Positions 12,687 to 25,700 of a stretch of 64,000 bases of DNA are shown here, piece after piece (position 1 is the first letter of the stretch; every line of letters starts with the position of its first letter). The translations under genes and the position numbers were made by a program. The notes under the pieces are model-generated. The model was not told where the DNA came from, searched no databases, and saw nothing but the letters and a program-made list of their open reading frames with translations. The DNA is from Zonotrichia leucophrys gambelii. Its lineage: Eukaryota > Chordata > Aves > Passeriformes > Passerellidae. The stretch is taken from the NCBI RefSeq assembly GCF_028769735.1, contig NC_088172.1:59551075-59615074 (forward strand). The letters are read 5' to 3'.

Positions 12687-12995
12687 TCGCTCTATTTTGA
12701 TTCGGAGCGCAGAGAGCGCGGGGGGAGGGGGCCGGGAGCGGCGCGCGGCCCCAGCGGCGGCTCCGGCTGAGCGGGAGCGGCGCCGCCACAGCCACCGCAC
12801 GCACACCCTCACCCAGCCCCAGCCCACCCCGCCCGCCGCCGCGGCAGCACGGACCCCCCTGCCCTCCTTCCTCCTACTCCTCCTTCCTCCGCCTCCTCCC
12901 CCCGCGGAGCGGAACGGCGGCGGCGGGAGGCTGCGGAGAGGGTCGGGTCGGCGGGGTCCCCCCTGCCGGGCGGAGGCGGCGGCGGCGCTGGTGGC

Positions 12996-13019
12996 GGTAG
13001 TGGCGGCGGTAGTGGCGGC
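12996..13019 (+). repeat. Tandem 12-mer GGTAGTGGCGGC x2 in exon 1
   Basis: Two exact copies lie within a longer GGC/GGT-rich run (about 12,970-13,055). The G-tract spacing is compatible with G-quadruplex formation in the 5' UTR RNA. Confidence 0.8.
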
Positions 13020-13052
13020 GGCTGCTGCCGTGGTGGTGGGGGAGGCGGCGGC

Positions 13053-13076
13053 GGAGGAGGAGGAGGAGGAGGAGGA
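13053..13076 (+). repeat. (GGA)8 trinucleotide run in exon 1
   Basis: Eight uninterrupted GGA units lie just before the exon 1 donor. The run is purine-rich and could act as a splicing enhancer or fold as part of a G-quadruplex. It may vary in length. Confidence 0.9.
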
Positions 13077-16000
13077 GAAGCGGCAGCAGGGTAAGGCTGA
13101 CCCCGCCGAGACGGGCCTGGTGGCGGCTCCCCGGGCCGGTTTCCTGGTCCCATCCCCGGGGGCTGCAGGGAGAGGCGCGGGGGGCCGGCAGGGGCGGGGG
13201 GCCCGGGGCTTCCGCGGCCGCTCAGCGCGCCCCAGGCTGTGCCAGGGTGAGGAAGACGGGGAAGGCCTGTGCGAGGGGAGGGAGCAGCCCCGGCACCCCG
13301 CTCCTGCCGGCGTGCTGGGGCGGGGTGGGAGAGCGGCGACGGGATGGCTCCGCGCAGCGGGGCGTTCGGGGAGAGATGGAAACTTATTTTCCTTCGCGAG
13401 TCGCTGGAGCTCCCCGACGCGGGGAGGGATCGGGGGGCTGCGGCTGCCCGGGGAGGGGCGGGAGCTGCCAGCGGGCTCGCCTGGCTGCGGGAGGGAGGGA
13501 GAGAGAGAGGAGAGAGGGAGGGGCTGGCGCGGCGCCTGGCAGGTGACAGGTGTGAGTGCGCTGGGCGAGACTCCGCCATTTGGGGATGAGTACCCGAGTG
13601 TCTGAGGTGGGAGGTTGGTGCCCCGTGTCTTTGCGGGGGTGGCTGGCCTCGATTCCATATATAGTATATTTGGGACGTTGGTTTCCATTATTCGAGTCAA
13701 TTTAGTTGTCGAGTAGACATTCTTGAAATGGCTCTGATAAGAGGGGTTTTGCAGTTGGGAGATGCATAGCGCTTCTCGTTTTCTTCCCTTTTTCTGTTTT
13801 GTCCCTCTGAGAGACGTGGGAACGCTCTGCGGAGGTGTGTAGTACTCTGTCTCATTCATTGGAAGGCTCGTATGAAAGTCTGAATGCTCAGTCCTGTTAG
13901 ATGTAGGCCAGGCCTTCAGGGCAGAAACCTGGTGTTCTTTGTGCTGTGCCTGGTGGCTCGGCAGGGCCTGGTTTGTTCCCAAGACTTGTGTTTCTGTATT
14001 AATGATGGTAAGCACACACATAAAAAAGCAATTCCATAGGGATGCTTCTTGTCAAGGAGTGGGTTTCAGATGTGGTTTTCTGGTCGTAAGTTTAGGATAT
14101 CTGATACAGACTTGATAAAGCAGTTTCTGAAGTTCACTGTAGAACGCTGAAAATGGTGCTGCACATAATTTTCAATACTCTCACATATGCCTTCTAAACA
14201 TCAGCATAAGTAAGATAGAGTCTTAGACTGTTCAAATTAGCTCATGTCACAATTTTACCCACCAAAATGGTACTGCTTGTACACTACTTTATAAGGAGGG
14301 CCAATGATGCTGTAGCAATAGCATTATATTCACTATTGGCCACAATTTGCTGAAATCAGGAATAATTTTAAGCTTAGCTATTGATTTGCCAGATAATTGG
14401 GCATTTGTGTTTCACATACAAATTTCAATTATTTGTTCTTTGCCTATACTGTTGTAACTGTATGTAATTACAACTGTAATTATATGCTGATACCTGCTTT
14501 TGGCAAGAGGGAAGTTCCACTGACACCTTAGGAGAGACATGTCATCAACTTCAGTGAGTCCTGCTGTCCGTTTTAAATGAAAATTTCAGTCAGTTGTGAC
14601 TGTGATCCACGTGGTAAACCCCAGTATTCTTAACTGTAGACAGTACCTTGATTTGTGCTGCAGCAGAATGAAGCCTCAGTTGAGTCTCAATTTCTTGTAA
14701 AACCTGAGAAGACCTGGGTGGTTTTTCTCATGGTGCTTCACAGGGGAGAGAGCCTCCAAAGGGGAAGAGGCAAGGAACGTGGTTGGGGGAGGTTCTCAGT
14801 CTGGGTCATCCCAGTTTTGTGTTTAAGAGATATTTGATAAAGATCATCACTATCATTACCTGTGGCAGCAGTCTTGCTATGCTGCGCTATGCTCCCTTTG
14901 CTTATGCCAGCTTTTCACATCTTTGTGAAATGCAAACCATTATCTTTCTCAATACAAGAGAAGTCAAATGGTTCTACTCTCTTCCTTTGTGTGTGCTGAT
15001 ACAATAATACAATTCTTGAAAATGGGCACTCTTCCTATGACAGTGTCCTGTGGAAACTTCTCTTTTCCAGCAGCGACAGAACAGAAGAAGATAGTGGTTT
15101 TCTGCACCATGGCATTGCTTTGAAGGCCAAGGTCTTGTGTTGTTTTATAATGGTTTTTGGTGTTATAGGTAACTGGTATGTTTTTTGAGTCTTGTGGAAT
15201 TAAACCTGTCATCTGTTTGAGAGATTATTCTCAGAAAAAAAAAATCTTCTTGCTAGGTAGCTTAAAGAGCTGTTGGCGAACTAGTTCTTTGTGAGAGTGT
15301 ATTTTGAAACATAAAGCTATGTTACTGTTCATCCTGTTGCAAGTGCTGCCTTCCTTATCATGATCTCCATGGTTGGAAACACTGGAAGAAATAAGTTGGT
15401 GAGACGTGACCTCAGGTTTATGAAATGACTGTAAATTTGGGACTGCGGGATCAGGCTGATCTTTTCTGAAGTGCTACAAGCGGAAGGCTGAACCATGTTA
15501 CTGTTGGTGCTTTTACAGAAAACAGAACAAAAATTCCAGTGATTCAGAACTGGATTTTTTAAAAGCTGTATTCAAAACTCAAATATTTAAATGTTTGACA
15601 TGAAAGGTAACTTTTTTACCACAAATGTATACAGTGATTCAAGTTGGGTTTTCTCACTTCATTGGTGTAGTAGGTTATCTCAAATGGGCAAGTGTGTGCT
15701 TTCTGTTTCAAGGAGGAGAAATGCTGTTGGATGCTCTAAGGCATCTTGAACCCTTCTTTGCAACCTGGTCTGGTTTGGATTTCACAAATTTAAATGCAAC
15801 TGTGAAAGCAAGAAAACTGCCAGATTGGATAATATTTTTTTATAAACTTTCCAATGTCATTAGGTGTTTTTCAGTGTAATAGTTGTTTCAGTTTCACCCT
15901 CTCTTGAGAATGCTTAGCAAAAAATCACTGACATAATATTGATGCTTTCCCTGACAGAAGTTTTTGTAGACATTTCTCCTAATTATAATAAAATTAGGAA

Positions 16001-19000
16001 TTTATTTTTATTGAACTGATCAGTAAGTAAAACTCTCAATCAAAAAGTTACTACAAATGCTCTACAGACATTTACTGAATTTTCTGGTTTCTGTTACACT
16101 GCCTTTAGGTGGTGTTCCTTCATTGGTAGTAATTGGATTCTAGTGAAACAAAGTGAAATAGCTTGACATAAGTAAAGTTAAAAGATATGTGGGGTTTGTG
16201 TGTAGTATCATGATATTCTTGGAACATGACCATTGCTGAATGAACGGCATCACTTGCTGTATTCTTGTTGCCATAGGTGCAGTTAAGGAATACTTAAATA
16301 CATAATATTTTTAGAATGTATAGGGGGCTTTTTTTGTTGGTTGCAAGAAGTCAAGCATAATTTGGTAATGTGCTAAAAAAATTGTAAGTTAATACCTAGT
16401 CAGATAATTTTACCACACAAATACTTTTTTTTTTGTTTGAAATGTGCATTCTACTCTTAGAAAAATGCTATGTGGAATCAATTTTTGTAGCAATGTGAAA
16501 AATATGTAGCTCTTTTCTATTCTAAGCACAGATGAAGATCAGATTTCGCTGTCTTTAGTGATGAGTGGTTTAAAACTCATTCAGATCCTGGTTGTACTAT
16601 GAACAGAATTTAATTTTTCCATTATTTAAAAATCAGTGTTTCAGCATGTACTCCCTTTAGTGTTTAAAAAAGCATTGCCTTAGGAATACTCCATGGCAGA
16701 AGAAAAATGTAGGTTGTATATGTGAGTTTTTTAAAAATGATCACCCAAGCAACTAAGACTGTACGCCTTTTGGTCATATTGTTAGGTTTGCTAGAATTTG
16801 CCAAAAATAGGACAAAGCCACTTTATATGCTCACTGCTTTGATGATTTACTTTAGGTAGATTACCACTTAAATGCAAAGTATCCTATGCTTGTTCCAGAA
16901 TTAATCAAATCTGGTGTTGGCTGGCTGGTCTTCTGGGGCTGCCAATGGAGAAGGCAGAATTGAACCTGCTTTTGCTCTCATTGAAAGCATGAATTCAAGT
17001 TACTTTTTTCTACAAAGCTGCCAGTTTTCACAGAAGTTGTAGAACCCTTTTTGTCTGTGAGATTTTGTATTCCTTTAAAATGCACTTGAAAATAATCAGA
17101 GGATGCAAGTAGTTATTAAAAGGACAAGCAAAACACATAAATGCAATTTCTTTAAGAAGCCTTAGTTAATTGGACATGCTAGAAAATAAAGTTTTGCAGT
17201 TTAGGAGTTCAGAATCAGCTGTTCTCTTGTGGATGAAATGTTGAGATGCACCTATTTTTTGTAGGGTTTTTTAAGAAATAGTTGCTGGTTTTGTATATTT
17301 GTGTAGTGGTTAACTCTCTTTAATTTGCTTTTCTAAAGTCACAAATCTTGAGCAATCATATTTCATTTAATCTTTTGTCTCAGTAAATTTTGAGCTCATC
17401 AAAATTTCAGCAGAGAAATTAGCCAAGGGTCAAGGTGTGAAAGGTTTTACATTATAATAATGTTAAACAAAAATTAAACTCGTTCAAGTTGATGGCTTCA
17501 TTGAGATCATCTCTTTAGGGGAAAGTTTTGCATGAATGTAGCAGTTACCTGTGCTTAGCTGCCCGCTGTCTGTGGGGTAAGAGCCAGGTATGAAGTGCAG
17601 TACTCCTTTCTCCAGTCAGTAGCTGGAGGATGGGAGAGGTTCAGTGTATTGTGGCCAGTGCTTGGGAGAGAGCGGGAAGATAATGGGTGTCTGGGATAGA
17701 GGTGGAATGTGACTGATTGGAGCACAAGGGCATGGCTGAGACACAGAGAAATCTGGGGGAAACAAGACTTGATTACTTCTGCACTTTCTGGGGCAGCATC
17801 CTGAACAAAAATCACATTTAAATAGGTTCTTTAGAAGATGAAGACTGAAAAAAAAATGTGGTGATACTGTTGCTTCCATTCATGACAAGAGTCTCTTGAG
17901 CTATGGCTGCTCTTGTGTTTGTGTGGGTCTGATTCAACAGGAGTGCCCAGACTGGCACGGTGTGTGAAGCAGCACAGGGCAAGAATGTGCATGAGTAAGG
18001 GAGGAGTTACCTAAGTGTAAGACATACATGTTTTTCTCAAAATACACCATCAAAAACATTATTTTATTGTTGCATCATGTATAGGTAGAGTTTCTTTAGA
18101 TAATGTGGCTTACATGTTGGTTGCATGGTGGTAGTATACTTCAGTCTTGTCTCTGTGGGCTGTTGCATGCAATGGTACATGTGATGCACTCCCTGATTTA
18201 TTTGTGAAGGTGAGCCATGGTAGTATCAAATTGTTTTAGTAAGCCTGAAATTATTTGTTTTTTTAATATAGATTTATTACAGACTAAAGATTTTATGGAG
18301 TTTTTTGAGTCTAGAAATAAGTATTTGCCTGGTACACCTCTATTTTGTCCACAATGATAGTAAAAGTATAAGAAAAGTGTAAGTAAAGTAAAAGTGTGTA
18401 AGAAATCACTGGCAGATGGGAAATACTCTTTAACAGCAACTGTTTAATTTTATTTGCTGCAGCCTGTCTTTATTTTTCATGAATATGCTTTCCTGTTATC
18501 AGGTGTTTTTATAAGTGACTTGTAGAAAGATCAAGCATAAATATGTTTAGGGAGTAACTCTTAGAGACTGTCAAAGCTAGGGCTTTAGAATGCATTTTTC
18601 AAAGGAAATTACACTGTGTGTAAAAATCCCATGCTGATCCATCAGTTTATCAGCGTGTTCTCCAAATGCCCTTTTTAACAGGGTAAATGAGACAGGTTTA
18701 GTAAAGTAACTAAAGAAATACAGTATGTTTCAAAATTTAACTACACCACAGACATTAGTTATTGATCTGATGCCTCTGAAGCTGTGAGTGACATGTACAT
18801 TCAGATAAATCATCTCTCTTCTTGAAGCTGTCTGTGTTCTGGAAATTGATTTCTGTTTTGTACTGAAGGGCTAGAAATGCAGAAAAGTCTTTCCACGTGT
18901 AAGTCCTAAGCCTGATTTCCCCAGGCAGAAAAAAATTAACTGTTTCACCTATATATAGGGGGGAAAGGCACACAATTAAAGAAATATTGAAGTTGAAAAG

Positions 19001-19738
19001 TGTGGTCTGTATTTACATCTTTTGTTGATTCATGTTGTGTTTAAACTCTTAAGAGCTGAAGTTGCCCCTCCCTGCATCTGTGGTGCTTCACATCTCTTTG
19101 CAGTACTCTCCTGTCTTTTTACAGCATTCATAGTTTTTCTGTTTATTTTTTCTTTACTCTTTGAAATATTTGTGTCATGCAGAATTTATCTCCTTCAGCC
19201 ACTTTACTGACATTGTATCATATTTGTAGGTGAGCTAGGAAAGAGGAAATCAGGTCATTTGTATCCTCTCCATTTACCTTGCCTAGGCATGCTGATCTAT
19301 ACTTTATAGCTGAAGCATTAGTGCCCTCTTGTTTATACATGACTTTGCCATTCTTTTTGTTCTAATCTTTCTTAAGAGACTCATTCAGCACTTGTCATGT
19401 CATTCCCATTTTGTCTCTTCTTCACAGTATCATTGCTAAGTTTGCCCCTGCTTCATTTAGGCTTTCCTGAGAGAATGATAGAAAAAAAAATTCTGAGTTC
19501 TGTACTTGGATTTCTTTCTAGTCACTCAATTGGTTCAAACTGCAACTTCCATTTGTTGAACAAGCATTTGTTTTTCAAAGGGAATAGTAGGTTATCTTTC
19601 CTAAAGAGCCTTCTTAAGTCTAACAGCCTTAAGCCTGGGAACAGACAATGTCCAGGGGCTCAGCAAAAGTGTGCTTATAAAGGCATTTTAGGTTGATAAG
19701 TACAAAGCAGTAAAAAAATCTGGTGTCTTGCTCTCTCC

Positions 19739-19752
19739 TTTTTTTTTTTTTT
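19739..19752. repeat. Poly-T run (14 nt)
   Basis: An uninterrupted T run follows a pyrimidine-rich stretch. It has no associated retroposed sequence that I can name. Confidence 0.9.
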
Positions 19753-22700
19753 AAGTACCACTCTTGTCTTTGGTAAATGAGGATAAGATTATTTTGTATG
19801 CAAAAAGTTGTGTATTTAAAACTGTCTTACTGTAATAACTGCCAATACCAGATTATTATATTGTATTGACTGGAGTTTAATGTGTATTAGGCCCTTTTGT
19901 GCAAGGCAGTGTATAAATATTTATCAAATATTTATAGTCAGTCCTAGAAGAGTTTGCAGTCCCATGAATAATGAATTTGTTTACCTAGGAACATGTATTG
20001 GATTAGACAAAGACATTTAGCAAAGTATTTTTATCTTTCATTTATTAGGCCTGTTAGTTCTCCAGTAATTTTAAAATTGTTCAGTCTTTAAAAATTAATT
20101 AAAACTGTCTTTGATAGCTGTAATTCATTTAGTGATGTTTTGACATTACTTTTAATATTTGCCTGGAAAACTCATAGAAGAGGTATGGGATTGCTTGAGT
20201 TAGACCTCACTAGCTTGTATTCATTGGTAGCTGCTTAGGGTAGAGGTTGGTGTATCAAAGCTGGGAGTTGAAGGTTATCAGAGTGGATCCCATCTGTGAC
20301 ACACTTGGGGCTTCACTCTGAGTGAGAACATCTTATTTCTTCAGAAAACAAGGAAAATTTGACCACAAGCAACTTCTTAAAAATACATTTTTAATTTTGT
20401 TTTGTATCTGAGTTAAAACTTAGTATGAACATATATGTGAAAAAAAGTTGCTAGAGGGTCAGTTTTTGTGCCTCTACAAGAAGCACATGTTGATCTTTTT
20501 TTTCCATGTGTAAAGTACAACACTTTTTTTGTTCCTCTTCCACAATATCTGGTGAAGGAGAATAAAATAAATTATCAGCAGCAGGTGAAAGCTGTCGTTT
20601 GAATTGTGGAAATTCCTGTTCTTTCCAGTCTCCTGTGTTAAGCAGCAAGGTTCAGAGAAAATACCCATTAATTGTTTCTTCTTTCCCCTGCATGGGGCTG
20701 AAAACCCCTGTGGTTTCCCGATCAAAAGGAAATATAGTTTCTGCCAGTAGGGCTCTCATACACATACTGTGGAGGAAAAATAGCAGTTTGACAGTGTGGT
20801 ATCTTGACTGTTCTGATGCTGTTGGTTTTGTCAAAGCTGGGAAAGGTCCCAAGCATGGCTGCATGGTTTGGATGGATGAAAGTGTCATCCTTCCATGGTG
20901 CAGCAGTCTGCATGCAGAGATTGGAGGTGTAGTGTGTCACATGTGCAGAATGGTGCTGCTTTTCTGGAAGAGCTGCAATGTTGAGTGAGTTGTTTTGGTT
21001 TTTTGATACAAAAATAGGCCTTAGCTGCCATGAAAGGACTGCTTTCACTATTTTGTCAGTATTCTTCATACATTAATTACTCTTGAAGTAATATAAAAAA
21101 TGGCTTTGAGATAGGAGGTTTAGAGTAAAAAATGGAAGAACACGAGGTGTTTGTGAGCATCAGGGACCATTGACATTTTGCTGTGACTGAACAGAGAAGA
21201 CTGCTTTCACTGACACAAGCAGCTGCTCCCTTGTTGTGGCCTCATCTGTCTGTGAGCCAGGGCAGTTTCTGTATGGGTGGTTAGAAAATGAACCAGATTG
21301 CTGTTAAACTTAGGTGATCTCCCGGGCTGAGAATAAGGCCTGGCTGCCGAGGAGCTGCTGGATCGGTCTGGTGGCCTCCTGTAACTTCACACTGAGGGGG
21401 GTTGTTCTGTGCTACATCAGTGACGGGGCATGGACTTGCCATCCTTTCCTCAGAGCCCACAAATAGGTTTTTCTGAGATATGGTAGAAAAAGATACATAG
21501 AAGAAATAAGAGTTAATTAAGCTGGTATTGTGGATGATGAAAGTGCAGACCTGAGAGTGGTCCTATGAAGAGAAATAAGACCTGCTCAAGGATTCATCCT
21601 TACTCACTGTGGCACTGCAGCTGTTCACAGTCACCAACTGAAATACTGAAATGGTGTAAATTAAAAGCTAGCCCTTCAAAAAGTAGAACTAACTTCATAA
21701 GTTGAACTAATTTAATTAGTTGAGCTAACTTCACCACAGAACACATGTATGTGGATTCTACCACTAAAATCTTCACTAGTGACCTACCTGGATGAAAGGT
21801 GCTAACAGTAGTTTTTTTCCTTTTATCTGTACATAATCAAGGAGTCTTAAATGCTTTCAACAGCTGTATTTTAATTAGCTTTTAGTGATGGTGCCTGCAA
21901 GAATCCTAGCAGTCTTCTCTTTGTCAATAAGAAAGGGTTTTTACTAAGGTTTTCTGATCTTTAAATGCTGTCGTTCAGTTTTGCAGTGCAGTAGGAAATT
22001 CAGGTTCCACTGAAACTAGTCAAAGTGTGGCTAATAGGTAAGTGTCAGGGCAATGAGTTATGTAAACTATGGAAAGAGAGAGAAGAAAGGTGGAGCACTT
22101 GTTGAACTCTTGAGGAAAAATGTGGCTAAATTAGGATAGCAAAACTGATGTTTTGTAATGATGTTTATGCTTCGCCTGTATACTACAAGGGAGCATTATT
22201 TGTAGCCTGGAGTTGGAGCCTTTTATAACCTTTAGTGGTTATAAGACAAAACTAGTGAATCTCTTAAATTATAATCTGCTATTCAAACATATTCATGAAT
22301 ACAAATCTTCATTTAAAGATGGGTTAATTAAAAGTAGTGTGTAGGTGTTCTCTTTCTTTCAGTTGCAGATTTTGAATGGACTTTGGAACTCAGCAGTAGT
22401 TGCTAATCTGGCCTGCATGTTCAGATTCTTGGCTGGCAGATACCAACAACTTCTTCAAGCTAAAGCTTAGGCTGTGCTTTCTCTTGTGTTTTCTTGCTTG
22501 TGTTTATTATATTGGCTTTGCTTGATTTCTTAGGGATTTTGGTTGCCAGTAGTATTGCTGTGACAAGAGAGTATCTTCAAGTACCACCTAATGGAGTTAG
22601 CAGAGTTGATGAAGCTACAGGCTTCCTTCCTGTTGAAACCAGCCAAAAGAACAGGCCAAACTGAAGCTTATGTTTCTTCAGTGCAGAGCCAGGGGCAGCT

Positions 22701-25700
22701 CTCTGGAAGGATTTTTCCACTCCCCATCAATGAGTGAGGAAATTCTTGCCAACGCAAATGAGATTAAGACCTGCAACTTGCCTCAACATAATACAGTTTC
22801 AGAGGAATACATCATCTAGAAAAATATTCAGAGTTATACTAGCATGGAATCTTGTTAGGTAAAAGAAATTTGTCTTCATGTTTGAAGTTTTTAAGAGTCT
22901 TGGACAAAACAGTATTTCAGCATTGTCTGTGTGACTTCAAGCTGCTGCCTGTTTGTGATAAGGACAAGTCATCACCTTACACTGTCATGTCAATGAATGC
23001 TGCAGAATGCCTGCAGTGACTGTGCAGACTGTCGAATTCACTGCTTTCAAAAGCCCTTTCTCATTTTGGTTTACTATTGCCACCTTCTCTGCTGTTGTAG
23101 CAATGTTTTCTGGTGTGTATGGATTGACTGGGATTTTAAATTGTTTTAGGAGAAGCCTAGCAGTGCAGCTTTGTTTGCCTTATGAACTTAAAAATTTGTT
23201 GTCACTATTTTATCATCCTCTCTGAACCTCTTGTTAGAATGTAATTGGAAGGAATAGTACTTTGCTGTTTATTTATGGGGGAAATGGTGGTGATATCACA
23301 AAATTAAAGCATGAGGTGTTTTTTTTTAATACCTTGGTTCTTGCCAGTTCCTCTGAAAAGTACCCATTTGCATTTTTAAATTATGCCTGCCTTTAAAGAA
23401 TGCTGCCTGTAACCTATAGCTTATTATTTTAGCAGAACAAACATTAGAAAATCGGGATGAGTAAAAATGGAATTCTTGTGAAATACAGAGCTAAATAGTT
23501 ACAAATCCTTTGCTGCTTTATCTATGTGACACTGTTCATTTTATCTTTCAAAAGTCGGTCTACTTCTATTAACAGGCGTCTTATCTTTGTTGCAAATGCA
23601 AGAAATGTATTAGTATGTCAAAGCTGTGCAGAGATATCCGGACTAGCAGAGGTACTGTTCACCATGCTCTTGTTTAATATTTATTTTCGTAAAATGAGTT
23701 CTCTGCTTTCTTTAGATTCCTGAAAATACACAATCTCTGGCTATATCTCTGATTAGAAGAGAAACATTGAGGTTTAACAGTTCTTCTTAATTGTATGTAC
23801 TTTTTGTATTTTCCTCTTTTTTTTCCTTAATAAAAGGCTGTCAGCTGATATCAATATCCAGAAAATATATCCAGACAATACCCAGAAGACACAGTGGGAA
23901 GTCAAAATCTGAGTAGAAATTGTTTATTTCTACACTTCTCTTCTGCTTGTCTGTCCACGGTTTACAGAGAGGGCTCGGAATAGGGATCACACAAGGACAA
24001 AATCTTAGTTGCAAGTCCTCTGGATTTTTTATGTGAATTTTAGTCTTGTGTAAAACTTACTGCTGCCGTTGGATTCTTTTTCTTCCCAAGTGATGTGAAA
24101 AAGTGGAAGACCTTAAAAGGCTGATAGCTCTTTACTTGCCTGGTGCCATGAGGCATCTTTTCTTTTGTTTCTCAGCTTTCCTGTTACTTTTCCCTTGTCC
24201 ACCTTTTTCAGAGCAGGTTACTTAGTTAATTTTTTCCTTTTGCGTAGCTAGTTGTCTTGTTAGTATGTATCTGTTGGCTGGGTTCTTGTAAGGAATTTTA
24301 GTTTAAGGTAGGAAAAACGTAGATGATAGGTTACTTTATAAAAGGGTTAGTAGTTGTCTTTTAAATGTTGTAACAGCAGGAAACAATAGGTACTGAGAAG
24401 CTGTGAATGCTGGAGACATTTCAGCTCTTCCTGGCTTTCCTCTCCCCTTTCCTTGTTAACCCCCTTCCCCCGGTCTTGTGTGCAGTAAAATGCAGAAAAA
24501 AAGATCAGTGGTATTAGTCCCTTACATAACAGCAAGTGCAGTGATCACATTTTCCTTTCCTTAACAAAAGGATGGAGAACAACTGGCACTCTTATCTTCC
24601 TTGAAGACAGTTCATAGTGAAATATGGGGAACCTACAGAAATAGCAATTTTAAAAATTATATATTATCAGTTTCTTGATGGGAAATCTAAATCTTATTCT
24701 AGAAGATAAGTATGGGAAGCTAACTGGGAGCTAGAGGAATAGCTGCTTAGATATCTGTCTGTTACTTTGTCTACTTGTGCACCAGATAGGGCCTTGGAAG
24801 AAAAGCAACAAGAAAATCAGGTTGTATGGGCACCACCATGAGTATTTCTATTTGACTCATGCCTATCAGTGTCTGTTACCTCATCTTAGTGTTGGTGGAG
24901 GTTATTATTGGCTGGATTTTTGTTTATTTTCTACTACTACAAATTTGGCAGAAAATAAGTGGAAACTAGAGGCTTCCTCCCAAATATTGCAGTGATGCTC
25001 TTGGGTTTGTCCTCATATGTGTTGGTTTGGGAACTAATAGAGAAGAAAGAGAAAACAACAACTAGTTTTCCATTACCACACTTCACCCTTTCTTTTCCCC
25101 CTTTTTTCTGGCAGCTGTCAAAAGTCCTCTGCTATTTCCCCAGGGATTTCTGCCAGTGTAGTTTCACAGGTGAAGATAACTGCAGATACAAAGTAAAGCT
25201 TTGTTACCCTAAAACTATGGCAGCCCAGCTGTGAGTCTCTTCCTAATATGGACACCATTTATATCTAAGGATCTCAGTTGACCTTCTAGAGGAGAGGATT
25301 GTCAGAAAAGAGGAGTTCTGTGGCAAATTGTTTTGCTTATCATACTGTGTTAAATAGCTAAAGGTCTTTTCTTCACTAACTCTTGGTGGGAGGTTCTCTT
25401 TTGGTGTTGTCCTACCAATCTTCCTGAAACTTCTCTGCTGCCTGTAAGTTCAGGTGCTGTGTTTTGACAGTTGTTTCCAATTATAGCTGCTATCAATTGA
25501 AGGAAGTGGTTTGCTGTTATTTACCCTTTGTGTAGCTTCTCTAGAACTTGTATGTTTCCTCCTTCTCTTATCCTACAGGCCTACATTGTAACAGCTGCCA
25601 GAAGCAGCTTTGTGTGATTGGGCTAGGTTTTTAACTTTTTCATTGTTTATTCTAGTGCTAAGATAATGTAAAATCAGAAAAGTCTGATTTAGTGTTGAAG

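Larger units (their letters stand above)
12690..13090 (+). other. TAB2: TAB2 exon 1 (non-coding 5' UTR), start approximate
   Basis: The end is set by a strong splice donor, CAGCAGG|GTAAGG, with the intron starting at 13,091. The start is only estimated from the CCAAT and YY1-type sites and is uncertain by tens of bases. The exon is extremely G-rich on the transcript strand. It carries a duplicated 12-mer GGTAGTGGCGGC (12,996-13,019) and a (GGA)8 run (13,053-13,076), which could fold into RNA G-quadruplexes and slow scanning ribosomes. Open frames through it are by-products of high GC content. Donor-like sites further downstream (CAGG|GTGAGG near 13,245 and ACAG|GTGTGAGT near 13,550) could give longer first exons. 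Confidence 0.65.
12340..13600 (+). promoter_or_regulatory. TAB2: TAB2 CpG-island promoter
   Basis: Sequence composition changes abruptly from AT-rich to very GC-rich with abundant CpG, and falls back after about 13,600. The island covers the presumed transcription start and the first exon and runs into intron 1. There is no TATA box in the expected place, so dispersed initiation is likely, as is usual for CpG-island promoters. Visible elements are an inverted CCAAT box (12,614-12,618), a YY1-type site (12,675-12,686), and paired CAGGTG boxes (13,540-13,552). Assignment to TAB2 rests on orientation, the strong donor at 13,091 and the absence of another gene. The island could also fire an antisense transcript. 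Confidence 0.85.

Noticed and set aside
12217..13605. Several long plus- and minus-strand open frames (up to 314 codons on the plus strand) in the CpG island
   Set aside because: They are Ala/Gly/Pro/Arg-rich products of stop-poor GC-rich DNA overlapping the promoter and non-coding exon 1. None resembles a protein family.
13655..13664. CCATATATAG, resembling a TATA box or an SRF CArG box
   Set aside because: It lies downstream of exon 1 in the intron and has a mismatch to the CArG consensus, with no supporting context.
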